Assembly (NCBI GenBank): GCA_013176395.1
Contig: JABMLP010000021.1
Location: 186,001-250,000 of the forward strand
DNA length: 64,000 bases
Direction of reading: 5' to 3'
Origin: Venturia oleaginea
Taxonomy: Eukaryota; Ascomycota; Dothideomycetes; Venturiales; Venturiaceae
The notes below the pieces were generated by a model. That model searched no databases, was not told where the DNA came from, and saw only the letters and a program-made list of their open reading frames with translations. This document shows positions 18,194-30,544 of this stretch, piece by piece. Each line of letters opens with the position of its first letter. The stretch's first letter is position 1. A program made the translations under genes and the position numbers.

Positions 18194-19071
18194 ATTGAAA
18201 AATGAGCAGGTGAGTCGTCCCTTCTCGGCGAGTTAGATTCGCTAACCCTTTGGTAGACATGGCTATTCCCGTTTCATGACGGGCCGGAGGAGTTTGCGTT
18301 GAGTTGTCGGTCGGCCGTTGAAGCTGAACTTTGGTGGATATCTCGAAACTTGCACATAGTCTCAAGACAATGGCTATTCATTTTCTAACCCTGTCGTCCA
18401 ATCAAGTCTAAAGTCCCCATATGAGGTTAGCATACCTGTTTTTCAAAAGAGCATAAAAACTTCACAAAGAGTATTAGTGATTGCATCCCACATCTGACCT
18501 GACGTCCCAATATGCACCAACAGCGCGGGATCTTTGTACCAGTTCACATTCACCATCTGAATACAATGTCCACCAAAGTTGCAACGCGTTCTGAAGTCTG
18601 AGATTTGCTGCTAGTTGATCCGAAATTTCACGGTTGTAAGGACTCAGGATTAGTCTCTCGGTGCGAAATAGTCGGATCCGAGACGGAGAGGAGAGCCGGG
18701 TAGAGTAGCGAGTAGAATATGGCCAGGAATAGGACCAAGCGTCGTAAGCTGGAGCGAGTGCGATGGGGATGTTTGTCGGTGGTAAGTGTTTGCGACCGCG
18801 AGCGCAAGCCTCAGGTGTGGCTTGCTGTGGCGCCTCTCACGCCAAGATTCGGTTACATCTCAGAGGAGCTAATTCTGTTTTCAATCAGCCCCTGTCGCCA
18901 AGAATGACCGAACAGCATTTCTCAGTCACATGATGGATTCTAATTGAGCTTCCGAGTCGTCGCAAGCTGCTCGCTCAACAACCGGCTACACAATAACCAC
19001 TGCATTTCACTTTCACACTCAACGCAAGACCGAGTAGTGAATTGAAATCACAATCTTCAAGCACCCCGACG
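18194..19071. other. Intergenic
   Basis: No gene supported. A 62-codon plus-strand frame at 18719 has no recognisable content. Confidence 0.45.
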
Positions 19072-20124
19072 ATGCTCTCAATACCCCTCGTAGTACCTCA
19101 TGCCGTACGTCTCCACCACCACCACTCCAGTTTACATGCTTAACGACAGCAGGATCGCTGGATGCCACACCGCCAGCACACTCTTGCTCCAGAAGCTTCT
19201 CAACAACACCAGCCAAACAATCAGAACAACCCTACCCGCCGAAGCCATGCGCCTCACATTCACGGTCACAAACCCTTGACCTCACTAGCTCAATTGCTAC
19301 AGGAGGAAGCCAAACTTGAGAAGCGCAAAGATAATGTCGCCAGATTTGGAGCAGGATGGATACGGCCACCCGGAATCGCAAAGACATATCAGGCGCGAAT
19401 GGACGACGAGGCAGAAATGAAAGAGCAGATGGAATTGGCGAGGCGGGAAGCCGTCATGTTGGAGATGCAGCAAGCCGCCGCCATACAAAACGGCTTGCCG
19501 AACGAAGGAGAAGAGGGCGAGGAAGACGAGGAAGAAGAGCGTGATCTTGATGACGACGTTCCCGATGCCGGTGCGCTGGAGGATCTGGACGACGATGACA
19601 GTGGCAGTGACGGTGACGATGCCAGTATAGCGGACGAGTATACCGAGACCAGCATACTGCAAAATCACGATGGCGAAGTTACGTTCAATGAGGAGTCGTT
19701 ACTCGAGGGCTCCGTGGACGGAGATGGACAGGTCATGTTGGCCATGGAAGATGCCGAGCTTGTTGGAAGATTGCAAGACCAACGAGATCTAGGCATGGAT
19801 ATAGGTGAAGAGAGGGACCTTGATGAAGATGTTCCCGAGGCCGGAAGTTACGAACATACCGACACAGAGGAGGAAGATGATAGCACCGAAGGCGAGGAGG
19901 ACAGTGAGATTAATGTCAGGGTGCAAAGAATCAGCAATGGGCGTTCAAGACGGACTCTGGGGCGGAGCGATGGACGAGGTCGAAGAAGTCTTGCCAGCGA
20001 AGACAGTGAGATGATGGGAAGCAGTTCTTTCGTGGGCAGCAGTCCTGCCATGGCACGAGGGCCAGGACGCGGCAACGCGTTCAGGGATCGAATCAACCAT
20101 GCACGGAGAGGAAGAGGATATTGA
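19072..20124 (+). CDS. APC15: Anaphase-promoting complex subunit 15 (Apc15/Mnd2 family)
   Basis: Apc15 sits in the APC/C ubiquitin ligase and promotes turnover of the mitotic checkpoint complex. Two exons: 19072-19104 encodes only MLSIPLVVPHA; after a 48-nt intron (GTACGT...GCTTAAC...CAG) the frame continues from 19153; 334 aa in all. The fungal Apc15 signature is plain: a short MLSxPL start, then SLAQLLQEEAKLEKRKDNVA, FGAGWIRPPG and KTYQARMDDEAEMKEQ, running into a long helix rich in Glu/Arg. The C-terminal two thirds are acidic, with a repeated ERDLDxDVPxAG motif (two copies), and end in an RG-rich tail (GRGNAFRDR, RRGRGY). The tiny first exon explains why a naive start at 19162 would miss the conserved head. 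Confidence 0.9.
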
Positions 20125-20401
20125 GTGACGATAAAATGGATCATGTATTACTCATTCTGTGACCAGTGTATTGCCTTGCATCCATCCATTTTTTATTTCG
20201 CTGGTACTTGGTCGTTTGTTTAGACGGACAGTCAGGCATCGTCAAATCCTTCTTAATGGAGACGACGCGCCTTGTGTGCGTCATAGCTTGTCGAAACAGT
20301 CGGTGACGAAGGGATCACACACACCTCAGGTACAACTACAGACGATTTCTCGAGACGATGAGAACATCGTTGCCATTATCGGCCTGAGGCCATTGTCTTG
20401 T

Positions 20402-20530
20402 CTTGCCATTGTTGCCTTGCCAATATTGCCAGTGTTGCCAGCATTGCCAGCATTGCCAGTATTGCCAGTATTGCCAGCATTGCCAGCTTGCCAGCATTGC
20501 CAGCATTCCACCATTGCCACCGTTGCCACC
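20402..20530 (+). repeat. 9-bp minisatellite directly before YME2
   Basis: About ten to twelve imperfect copies of a unit like ATTGCCAGC/ATTGCCAGT, grading into CCATTGCCACCGTTGCCACC, which runs right up to the YME2 ATG at 20531. Depending on strand and frame it reads as Leu-Pro-Ala or Ala-Ser-Ile repeats, but it is most likely untranslated leader or promoter. Confidence 0.85.
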
Positions 20531-23158
20531 ATGTCCAGTCTGACCATTGTAAGGCTCGGTCTTGGTGCCTCAAAATTGGGCCGAGTCTGCGCCCCGCGAT
20601 TGCTTCCCTTCTCTATTCCTCTGTATGATGTTCCCGTATCAACACGAACAGAATGTAGCTTATAAACACCGACCAGCAGCAGATACAGCATTGCTTTCCC
20701 TTCACTTCAAGCCCTTGCCTTTAGAGCTCGACATGCCACCCTGGAAGCCGGAGAGGGTAAGACTGGCCATATCAAGACCGACACTGACGAAGGCACTGAG
20801 ATTGCAGTGGCTGCTCAGATTGCCATGGCGAACGGAAGTGCAAATACAAGAACTCGTCAAGAAAGTCAACAGCCCCAGCTTCGCCAAATCCGATCCCATG
20901 AATATCATTCAGAGCTCAAAAGCACCAATCACCGTCACCGAAGTCCTACCGCGCCTCAAGGAAGGTGGCTGTTTTGTCAAGTTCACCTATGCATCAGGCG
21001 TCGCAGCATCCCATGTTGAAGCCACTCTCAGAGAGTTTCTCAAGAAAGAGAGGCCCAAGCCTTGGTGGAACCCATTTGACCGCATGCGTGCTGGTCTTGT
21101 AAAAGGAAAGCCGTGGGTGGAAGATCTATACCGACTGCCATGTGCTCGGCTCAAAGTCGAGTTCCTACCCACGGCACCTGGCGGCGAAGCTGCTGAGCTG
21201 TCTCAAGAACAGCTATACAGCTTCTTCAGACCCTACGGCAAGTTGTTGGACATCATACCAGGACCACAGGACTCGAAGATTCTACCCAAATATGCACACC
21301 TCGATTTTGCAAGGACAAGACGATGTGTCATGGTAAAGAACTGTTTGCATGGCCTTACTGTCACGGAAGCTGATGGCGGTGGCAAATCTGGAACAATCTT
21401 GCGTCTGAGTTACGAACCGAAGACTAAAACAAATTGGACCAAAGACTGGATCTTCGGCCATCCTAGGATCATTATTCCGATTGTGGCAGCTCTTGTGGCG
21501 GCCATCAGTATCGCAATATTTGACCCCATCAGAACCTTCTTCATCAAGGCCCATATCACGAGAGCTTACGACTTGACCGACAACCGGTTCTATCGCTGGT
21601 TCAAAGCGCAGGCTACTGACATCCTCTCTCTTCACAAGAAAGATGCCGATGACATTGCCATGGACGTAATATGGGACGATAGAAAGGATAATATCACACA
21701 GATTCAGAATTGGTTGTTGGAATCCGCCGACACGTTCATAATCATACAGGGACCTCGAGGTTCTGGCAAGCGAGAGCTGGTCATTGATCAAGCTCTGAAG
21801 CATCGCCGGAACAAGCTGATCATCGACTGCAAAACTATTCAGGAAGCCCGTGGCGACAATGCGACAATCAATGCTGCTGCCGCACAGGTCCACTATCGCC
21901 CAGTGTTTTCATGGATGAACAGCATCAGTGGAATGATCGATCTCGCTGCCCAGGGCACCACTGGCGTGAAAACTGGGTTTTCGGAGACTTTGGAGACGCA
22001 GCTGACCAAGATCTGGAACAATACTGCGACTGCGTTGAAGCAAATCGCGCTTGACGGACGCCACAAGGACGATAAAGATGCGGGACTATCCGACGACGAA
22101 TATCCCGAGGCTCACCCGGAGAAGAGACCTGTCGTGGTTGTCGATAATTTCTTGCACAAAAGTCAAGAGAATCCGATCGTGTACGATAAACTTGCGGAAT
22201 GGTAGGATACAATTGAGCAAAAGCCTATGGATGTTGTGCTAACAATGCTAGGGCCGCACAGTTGACGACGATGAATATTGCTCACGTTATCTTCCTCACA
22301 AACGACGTCTCGTTCTCGAAATCTCTAAGCAAAGCTCTGCCAGGTCGCGTTTTCCGCCAGCTCAGTCTCAGCGATGCCTCTCCATCAGCAGCGAAGAGAT
22401 ACGTCATCTCTCACCTAGACAGCGAAGGCGACCTAAGTGATGACCCCGACAACCCAGGCCAAAAGCTCACTCCATCTCAGCGTCGTCGTGACCTAGCTCA
22501 GCTGGATGAGTCTATTGATGCTCTTGGTGGCCGTCTCACTGACCTCGAGTTTCTGGCTCGTCGTGTCAAGACTGGTGAGACGCCTAGAAAGGCCATCCGA
22601 GGAATTGTCGAGCAATCCTCTTCCGAGATTCTGAAGATGTATCTCTTTGGCCAAGAGGAGACCTCCGGCGGTCAGCGTAAATGGAGCCCCGAACAGGCCT
22701 GGCTTCTCATCAAACAACTTGCTGCCAACGAGAACGGCGCACTTCGCTACAACGAAGTCCTGCTATCCGAAACTTTCAAGTCGAACGGGGATGCCGTTCT
22801 GCAAGCCCTCGAGCAAGCTGAACTTATTTCCATCGTTGTGTCACCCAACGGCCGGCCAAAAAGTATCAAGCCTGGCAAACCTGTCTACCTTCCTGCGTTC
22901 AGGAGATTGACGGAAGATTCAGTCTTGAGCAGCCGGCTCGACATGGCCATCTTGAGCGAGTTGATCAAGATAGAAAGTGCCACCATCGACAAATGCGAGA
23001 ATGAACTCAGGTTATTAGCAAAGCTTCCGACAAGAGGATGGGAGATATCGCCTCGTATTCAATGGTTATTGAACAAAGTCCAAAGCAGTCAGGTCAAGAT
23101 CGAAAAATACGAGGCCGAGACTGGGGTGCTCAAGAAGGTGCTGCAAAACGAGTACTGA
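20531..23158 (+). CDS. YME2: Mitochondrial escape protein 2 (RNA12 family), with one frame break
   Basis: An inner-membrane protein that affects mitochondrial DNA maintenance. Exons: 20531-20622, 20689-22201, 22252-23158 (introns 66 and 50 nt). Exon 1 gives an Arg/Leu-rich presequence (MSSLTIVRLGLGASKLGRV). Exon 2 continues it (ARHATLEAG, then KTGHI). An RRM-like domain follows (VLPRLKEGGCFVKFTYASG, FFRPYGKLLDI, YAHLDFARTRR), then one membrane span (IIIPIVAALVAAISIAIF) and an AAA-type domain with P-loop GPRGSGKREL. The summed exon length is one base more than a multiple of three: the presequence and core lie in different frames, meeting near 20790-20800. A conserved stretch between them also seems short. 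The rest is intact over 800 codons, so assembly error is a fair explanation. Confidence 0.88.
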
Positions 23159-23662
23159 TCTGTTTTGAGCGATTGATACGATGTGCGCACATGTATAGAT
23201 GGCAAACAGTCGGCCCTGGTGGGTGGCCAAATTCAACGGAGAAACAATTGATCCGGCGTAAGTAGACCTTGATCTTGTTGGAATCCTGGAGATTTTCTGT
23301 TTGATGCCGTCAGAGACTCAATAGTTCTTCATACCTTTGCATCGGTTCCAACACCACATTTCATTGGCAACAGTCTGCTCCAAGGCTGGGAATATATGGT
23401 AGGGTTTCATGATTCGACTTGGCTACATCTGTGACTCGAAGCTTTAAGGCTGCTTTATCCATTTTTTAGCACAAGATTAACCAGCTTACCCACTATTAGA
23501 AAAGATCTCTTCCTATGCTTCGCTACCTCATCATTCATCACGGCCATCTTAGGTAAACAAAGATGACCTCCGTTTTCAAGCTATTTCTCCCTTGCTCACC
23601 CTGTGTCGTTGTCACCTTTCACGGTCATCTCATCAAAGTTATCAAACTTGCCCGTTCTCAAT
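23159..23662. other. Intergenic, YME2 3' flank
   Basis: No gene seen. A TTATCC/TTACCC-rich stretch about 23450-23520 has no coding texture. Confidence 0.4.
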
Positions 23663-24207
23663 ATGCTATACTTGAATTCCTTATCCCTCCTCTCCGTAGC
23701 CACATTTACTATAGCCTCTTCATAATCACCACGAGATGCAGGAACAACCCTCCTCATCATCGATCTGGTCCAACTAGACGTTTCGATTCAAGACATCACC
23801 CACGCCGTCTATGCTTATTATACAGGGGGTGTACAGTAGCAGCATGCCAGCCCATTCGCGATTGATTTCCCAGGTGAATCGAACGAGTCTTGTTGCATTC
23901 CCACTACCCCGACACCACGAACGCAACCGACGCCCTTGTCGCAGAGAATTCTCTTATCGAGGTTTCTAGATTGTCTGGTGAGATGACGAATGAATCAAAC
24001 CTTGTCTCTTGTGACCTTGATACGTTGAGTTTGGTTGCTGTTGCGCTGAAGTTGGGTTCTGGAGGAGGGATGTTTCTGCCCATGAGAGAGCCGGTCGTCG
24101 ATGATATGAAGCTCTTCGATTGTGGTGTTCGTTTCGTTTCGTTGGTGTGGGAGAAGTTGACCACTTTTGTGTCTTGCTTGATAAACGTGTTCGCATCGAT
24201 TCCATGA
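23663..24207 (+). pseudogene. HsbA/galactomannoprotein-like secreted protein, broken
   Basis: From ATG 23663 the frame gives a signal peptide (MLYLNSLSLLSVATFTIASS), then TAA at 23723-23725, and continues in the same frame with SPRDAGTTLLIIDLVQLDVS, an IQDITHAV helix and a YTGG end. This matches the 'RD--T-I--L--ID--V--LT-AV--Y-GG' start of hydrophobic-surface-binding / cell-wall galactomannoproteins (Pfam HsbA). Further frame changes follow: the rest (about 23890-24207) reads in another frame (DALVAENSL..). A nonsense codon exactly after the signal peptide plus later shifts indicate a dead gene. The family call is by remembered pattern and is tentative. Confidence 0.45.
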
Positions 24208-25379
24208 TGATAAAGGAGGAACTAATACGCACTTTATTTCAATCCCACATCTTCGTTTCTTGAGGTACATCACGATTGGCAGAGCGATCGGAATGACTCG
24301 ATGCAAATAAGAATAGATCTCTTTCGCGCCCACCATTCATCCATCCATCCATCCCTGACATCTCCAACCATCAAACCGAGCTTTCTCCCCCCAGCAAGAA
24401 CAAGATACCAATCAATCCCACATAATCATGTCTTAGCCCCTTCCCAACATGAACTCTTCCATCTCAGCATCACGCTCCTGTTATCTCATCAGTAATAAAG
24501 AGAAGGAACGTAGCGGACAGTGGACAAAGCCCTAGAAACAACCTAGAAACAAAAATGGCTGAATCAAGCATGCGCCCGCCGCGCAGCGCATATGATAGCC
24601 CCTTTCTAGGCATCGACGGCATCCATGGAAAAACATCTGAGAGGTTCGAGGACGCGATGATATGGTTGTTTGTTTGTTGGGTAGACTCTACTTTTGATTC
24701 ATGTATCAAAGTTGCTTACTGCTGCAGCGAGAGAGGCGATGGAGGTAGTAGTCTTGCGTCTTCTTGGGATGGCGGGATCGGTGGCTGTCGGGTAAATCAT
24801 CTTGTTGCTGTCCGCTGCCGTTCATACAGGTGGGCAGAATTGATTTTAAATCTTTGTGTGTTTTCTGTCTCTCGGTGACTTGGTGGATTGGTCTTTTCCT
24901 CTGGGACGGGAAGGAGATCCTATATTAATACCTTACATATCAGAGCCTGGAAACATGAGAATCGAATCATTATGATTGCTGTGATCCTGACCTCACATGA
25001 TATAAGCGGCATTAAATGAGACGGTCCCAAAGTCAAAAAAATGAATGCGTGATTGAGAGTCAGAAAAGTGGCGTGACGATTGATTCTTTCGCATTACTTA
25101 TATCACAAGAAGTCATGCCAGGGCCAAATGTACAATCTTCCATCTCAGTGTGTTCTTCCACTATCCGAATCGCATTATGCAGTCGCAGCACGCTACATCT
25201 TGAGATTGAATCCTTCGCATTCGGATAGATATCGATAGATTTCTGGCAATTCAAGTCGCAGAATCACCAGAAACTTAGCTAGATTGATTCGAAGAGATAG
25301 CGCGTTGTTCGTACGTCAAAGCGGTGGGGATTGAATTTCCACCATGTCTCTTTTATTCTCACCCTTGGTTGCTTTATGA
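24208..25379. other. Intergenic
   Basis: About 1.2 kb with no supported gene. Short opposing frames at 24470-24878 show no domain. A CATC microsatellite (four to five units) lies at about 24336-24353. Confidence 0.45.
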
Positions 25380-27974
25380 CTACAACTCGTCCCTCACCTT
25401 TGCGCTCCCTGTGCTGAGATCGGGCATTCCCAAAATCTTGACGATCATACTCGTCCATCCTGTAAAGTGCTGTGTCCTTTGTCCAGCACCAGTCTCGGGA
25501 TTATACTGTTCCCACGCAAAGCCTGTGTCCTTCCAGCTCTTGTAGACGGTCTCAACGAGATTGATTCTCAGGTCCGTGTACAGCTTTGTAGCGGTTTTTT
25601 GGTTGTCGGATCCAGCAGCCGGGTCTTGCGCCAAGGCCAGCAAACGCGAGACGATGAGGTAATTCATGTTAATCCAAACAGGGGAGCGCCAGTAATTCTC
25701 GTCGGTGCCGTAAGCCTCATCCGCGATGCTGAGAGAACGAATACCGTGCTCCGACCATAGTTCCTCCTTGTTGCCAATCGTGGCAAGAATCTTCGCCATC
25801 TTCTTATCGTCGACATCGGGGTCGAGAAGCCCGAGCATGAAGGGAAAGAGAGAGATGTAACCCTTACGGCATACCAGTGAGTTTTCTTCGAACTCATCGA
25901 TGGTGGCGTCACAGAACACACCGTCTTTCTCGCTCCAGTGAAGATCAGCAATATTGCTGCGAATTCCAGCGAGTTGCTTGGTATATTTCTCTACATCTTC
26001 CTTTTCATTCAAGAAGAAGCCAATTTTCTGCAGTGAAGTGGCCATGAGGCCTACCCATGAAATGGCATCAACGTGCAACTCACCTGGATGCGGTGGCTGC
26101 GCACGTGGGTAGTCGTCCAGTCCAGATGTCAGGATGTGTCGGGGGGTGCGCCCACGCCATCTATATCCCTCTTTGGTATTGACGGCCTTGCGATCGTAGG
26201 ATGAAATGTCACCCTGTTGGGTCTTGCGGAACCAGTTGTAATGTCTCTTGAGTAGTGGGTACAACTCTTTGAGATACGACGTGGCAACTTCTTTATCTAG
26301 CAGTTGAGGAGAGTACTCAGCATCTTTTGAGGATGGAGTAGCCTCAGTGAGCTTGTCGACAAAAGCGGACAAGATAAAGAAGAGGGTGGGTGGATTGGCG
26401 TAGTGTGGATACTGGACTTGAAACTCCTCAGGCACCTTGGACCTCGCCTCAGCTCCTAGAATTTGTTCACGGCCGATCCAGCCGTCCTCATCGATAAGGG
26501 CGAACCACGATTTGACGATCTGCAGTCTATTTTGTTGTCAGTACATCTGCTTGACTATGTTGTGAAAAGATCAGGGCTCACGTCAAATCTACATCCCAGT
26601 CCACGACAGGCATCAAGTGGAAGCCTTCATCCCACAAGAAACCTCGCGGGAAGAATGGGCGGGATGGAATGCTTGTGAACAATTCGTTCGGTCCCTCCAA
26701 CTTTACGTCAGCCCGTGCTCGGGCTTCTGCAGCCTCTTCCCAAAATCCCTCATTGTCCTCTTCGTACTCTGGGGCATAAGAGCGGTCGACTCTAGAATTG
26801 CCATGAAAATACCCAATACCACCAAGTAGGTTGGAGAAGAGGGATTTGGAAAATTCAAGATATTCCCCTGAATTGAATGGTGCGGATGGCTTAAATATAG
26901 AGTCGAATCTTTCGTCAAATGTCTTCACGATCTTGGAGATGCCCTTCGATAGATCAGACGAGGTAATCTCACTCGTGGCAGCAGATGAGGAGAACAAGAT
27001 ATCAAACTAGAGGTCTGATCAGTACTTGCAAATTTCTTGAATATGAAAACGTTTACCTCAAATGCGCCCTCGAAGACCTTCTGCACAAAGTGCACATTAC
27101 CAGGGCCAGCCTCGGACTTGAGAGTGTAAAGCTGAAAAGGCGGAGGGGGATTCTCTTGAGTATATTTCTCGACATACTCGTCGATTTGCTCTTTTAGCAT
27201 GGCGAACAAGATGGGTTTTGTTTGCCAGATAGCATCCTCGGGCACGGTCGAACTCTTGACCAGCGTTTTGCCCAAGTCCTTCTCTGAAACACTTGGATGT
27301 GTGTGGCTCGGATGCTTGTTCTCTGTTCCTTGGTCGCCCTTGACGACAATTTTGTATTCTCCTAGTCCCAAGTTTTCTCCTTGTAGCACAACATGGCCGT
27401 CGAAACCGCCATTCTGTAGTTCGTCCACATTCTTGACCTCAATTCTGTTGTTAAGACCTTGTCCCTCTGTGCTCGCGTAAAAGATAACGGTGCTCTTCAG
27501 GTCCTCGGGCGCGTCAGGCCTGGGGACTCCCTTAATCCTCACAGCCCAGTTTCCGCCCTTGTCACCGCTTCCGTCGGCCGTCTCTTTGAAGAAGCTAGTT
27601 GTGATGTCGATCTGATTGCCAGCATCATGTATCGTCTGCACACCTCCATACCTCGGATCATATCTTTCCCAGCCATAACCAGCCATGCCCTCGTGCTGTT
27701 CGCATGTATGTCTGAAATTATGTTGGACGGACTGGTAGTCTTCAACCCTCGCCCATAAGAGACCCATCAATAGAGACTCTGGGATACGAGGGCGAACGCC
27801 GAAGTAGAGGTTGGGTCGGTAAGGACCCCATAGTAAAGATTGGTTCGAGGCTCGTTCAATGTCGGCGACGGTGGTGGAATGGGAGGTGGATGCGGAGGTC
27901 AATTGGGCGATGAGCAGGAGGGAGGAGACGAGGAGAGAGGGCCAGGGCGATGGCGATTGAATTTGTGATCTCAT
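25380..27974 (-). CDS. CWH41: Mannosyl-oligosaccharide glucosidase (glucosidase I, GH63)
   Basis: Removes the outermost alpha-1,2-glucose from Glc3Man9GlcNAc2 on new glycoproteins in the ER. Three exons on the minus strand: 27974-27057, 27006-26582, 26526-25380; introns 50 and 55 nt; 829 aa, with phases adding up exactly. The start at 27974 (MRSQIQSPS) gives an N-terminal hydrophobic anchor (LLVSSLLLIAQLTSA); an ATG at 28058 is in frame but would bury it. The GH63 N-domain has LLWGPYRPNLYFGVRPR and WERYDPRYGG. The catalytic (alpha/alpha)6 part includes FFPRGFLWDEGFH, the segment WKDTGFAWEQYNPETGAG and HFTGWTSMIVKILG. It lies in tandem with the cytochrome b2 gene, 328 bases upstream on the same strand. 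Confidence 0.95.
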
Positions 27975-28302
27975 GATAGCATTGGAAGTTGGTGCGGTGG
28001 TCCAAAAATGAGAGCTCCCTTCTGAAACTTGGGGCTGTCGTAGAGCTGGGTAGCTCAAGCCAAGCTCTGCCTACCACTCGGACGCGCCATCACCATCGAC
28101 ACTCGATTCATTTATCAATTCGAACATGAAAGTCACATGGATATTTCTTGCACAGTCCAGCCAACATCTATCAGAACTTGAGAGCACCCGGCGCAGTCAG
28201 TCGAGGGCAATAATTGCTTCGATTAAGATGGAGTCGGATTTAATGTTTATCTGTAGCATATACTTCCACCTACCATGCAAAGGTTCACGAGTTTCGATTG
28301 AC

Positions 28303-29840
28303 CTACAACTTGGCCTTCAGCTTCTCCAAGAGCGTCCGCTCAACACCAGCCTCGATATCGAAGACATCTCGTTCCACGGCCCTCGCATTGACATGCCTTA
28401 GCCCAAGCTCTTCGACCTTCTCGACACCAAGCAAACGCATACACGTCTCGGTTTCTGCTTTGAGAATATCAAGCGTCCTCCACACGCCCTCCTTTCCGCC
28501 AGCACCGAGCCCAAAAAGTGCAGCCCGACCAATTCCCACAGCCTTGGCACCCAGCGCAAGAGCCTTGACGACATCAGTGCCTCGTTTGATGCCGCCATCA
28601 ATCCACACATCGATGCGATCGAAGACCTCAGGCACATATTTCCTGATTTCAAGGAGAGTGTGGATCGACGGCGGAGCCGTGTCCAAAGCTCTACCACCAT
28701 GGTTACTCAAGATAATTCCCTGGACCTGTGGCGCGTAGAGTGAGGCCAAATAAGCATCCTCATGCGTCTGGATTCCCTTCAACACAATCGGTAGTTTGGT
28801 ATGCTTCGCCAACCATGGCAATGTGGTTTTCCACGTAAGATCCGGTGCTGTTCCTGCAAAGAGCGCTTTTCCCACTGCACCAGTTCCGCCAATTCCTTCA
28901 GCATCAGAGAAAGCTTGGGTTTTCTTGGGAGCCCAGGGGTTCGGCGCGCCAGATATCTGTGCTTCTCGTTCATCGTGTTCGCGCTTGCCAGGGACTGGTG
29001 CATCGAGTGTCAAACAAATGAACTTTACGTTCGGTAACTTGTTAACCCGCTCAATCATCTTCTCGGATTTCAGTCGATCATTCAGAACATATATTTGCCA
29101 TCCAAAATGCTGATCCATCGGTGCCCCTGCGGTGACTTGCTCAGGTGTCATACTGGAATTATATGAAATGATTTGCAAAGCACCGAATTTGGCGCATGCC
29201 TGAGCGATGCCTTGTTCGCCATCTGGATGGCCGAGTCGTGCCATTGCTGCGGGCGAAACGAAGATTGGCATATTGACTTTGACTGACTTGAGGAGGGTGG
29301 TTGATGGATCGCATTTTGTACAGTCGACGAAGATTCGGGGACGAAGGAGGATCGATTTGTAAACTGAATTGTTGAAGCGTTTTGAGAAGAGATCGTCGCC
29401 GGCGGAGTAGTAATATGCCCATGCCCTCCTTGATATCTTTTTCGTCGCCAGAGCTTCTATCTCATCCAGATTGAGGCAGTCTTGAACATCGACGAGAGGC
29501 TCATCAGAGGTTGGTGCTGTAGCCTCGACTTTCTTAGGAAGGGAGGCAACGTCAACAGTACCTAGACATGCTGAGGCTGGGAGGGAATCTTCGAGGGTTC
29601 CTGGAGGATGTACAGGGTCGAACTCGTCGGTCGCGTCGGTACCGGAGAGCTTGATTATTATCTTTGAGCCGCCGGGATGATCTGGGAGAAACGAAGTGAC
29701 ATCGTAGACTTTGTTGTAGAGAATGACCCAGCAGCTTTGTGGTGAATTGTGTAGGGAAACTGCTCGGCAGCCCTGTCAGCCTGATACGCGATTAGATGCA
29801 CATCCTTCCTACCTTCATCGTAGCTAAATACTTTGGCCAT
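28303..29840 (-). CDS. CYB2: Cytochrome b2-type FMN dehydrogenase (L-lactate dehydrogenase family)
   Basis: Oxidises L-lactate (or a similar 2-hydroxy acid) and passes electrons through FMN and heme b5. Exons 29840-29813 and 29762-28303 with a 50-nt intron; the only splice that restores the b5 fold joins [10 protein letters not shown] to [13 protein letters not shown]. 495 aa. The b5 domain has [15 protein letters not shown] and the heme motif HPGG, with the second heme His expected near DPVHPPG. The FMN barrel carries [29 protein letters not shown], and the active-site stretch [14 protein letters not shown] with [20 protein letters not shown]. The C-terminus is LLEKLKAKL. There is no mitochondrial presequence, so unlike yeast Cyb2 it may be cytosolic or in another compartment. 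The true 2-hydroxy acid substrate is not evident. Confidence 0.92.
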
Positions 29841-30544
29841 GTTTCCTGAGCCTTGCTCGCGATTGGGCTTTGAGCCTGTCAGTTGAATGTCTGGTCTAGG
29901 AAGATGCTGAATCAATGTGTGTAGAGGACGGGGCGGAGATGAGCGCGAGAGGATGAGAAATGAGTACAGGCCAATTACTTATCACAAAGGCATGATAGCG
30001 AGCCTCTACGTCGGGCGCCATTCAGCCGAAGGCTTCCCCGGCAAGCGTGCCGGGTTTGTGGACTTGGTATCGTCGCTCACTGCCAAGACAAATCTGCAAA
30101 TCCCCTAGCCTGATCCTGTTTAGGGCCTCAATCTGCCCCGAGAACACGCCCCGCTACCGCCCCGCTGCCGCCCCGTACGGGTTGATGACCCTAATATTAA
30201 CGTGGAAGATCTTGAACATCGAGGCTTTACACCAACAAGATTTTGGTATAATTAGGCTTCGATCTCAACTTTATTGATTTCAGCAGTCTATTGACATATG
30301 TCGCCATCACCTCCGCAATGTATGGCGCTTATATGCTTACGAAGGTAGCTTAAATGGATACAGCCAGAAATTTATCGACATCCATCTCAATTTGAAGCTG
30401 TTCTCGCGCAGAATCATGTTAGTTCTCAGTTGGTTCAAAGTCGACAAGTCTCAATCTAGGACTGCTGTGTTGTGGAGAAAGGACAATGGGCAGCCTAAGT
30501 ATGCCCCAGTCCGATAGCTATATACACTTTGCTATCCACCACTC
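29841..30544. other. Intergenic
   Basis: About 700 bases between two minus-strand genes. No supported ORF; a CCGCCCCGCT-type repeat of three units occurs at about 30152-30176. Confidence 0.45.

Noticed and set aside
23890..24336. Overlapping opposite-strand frames of about 100 codons
   Set aside because: They overlap the broken HsbA-like gene and lack recognisable signals; the plus-strand one is treated as part of that relic.
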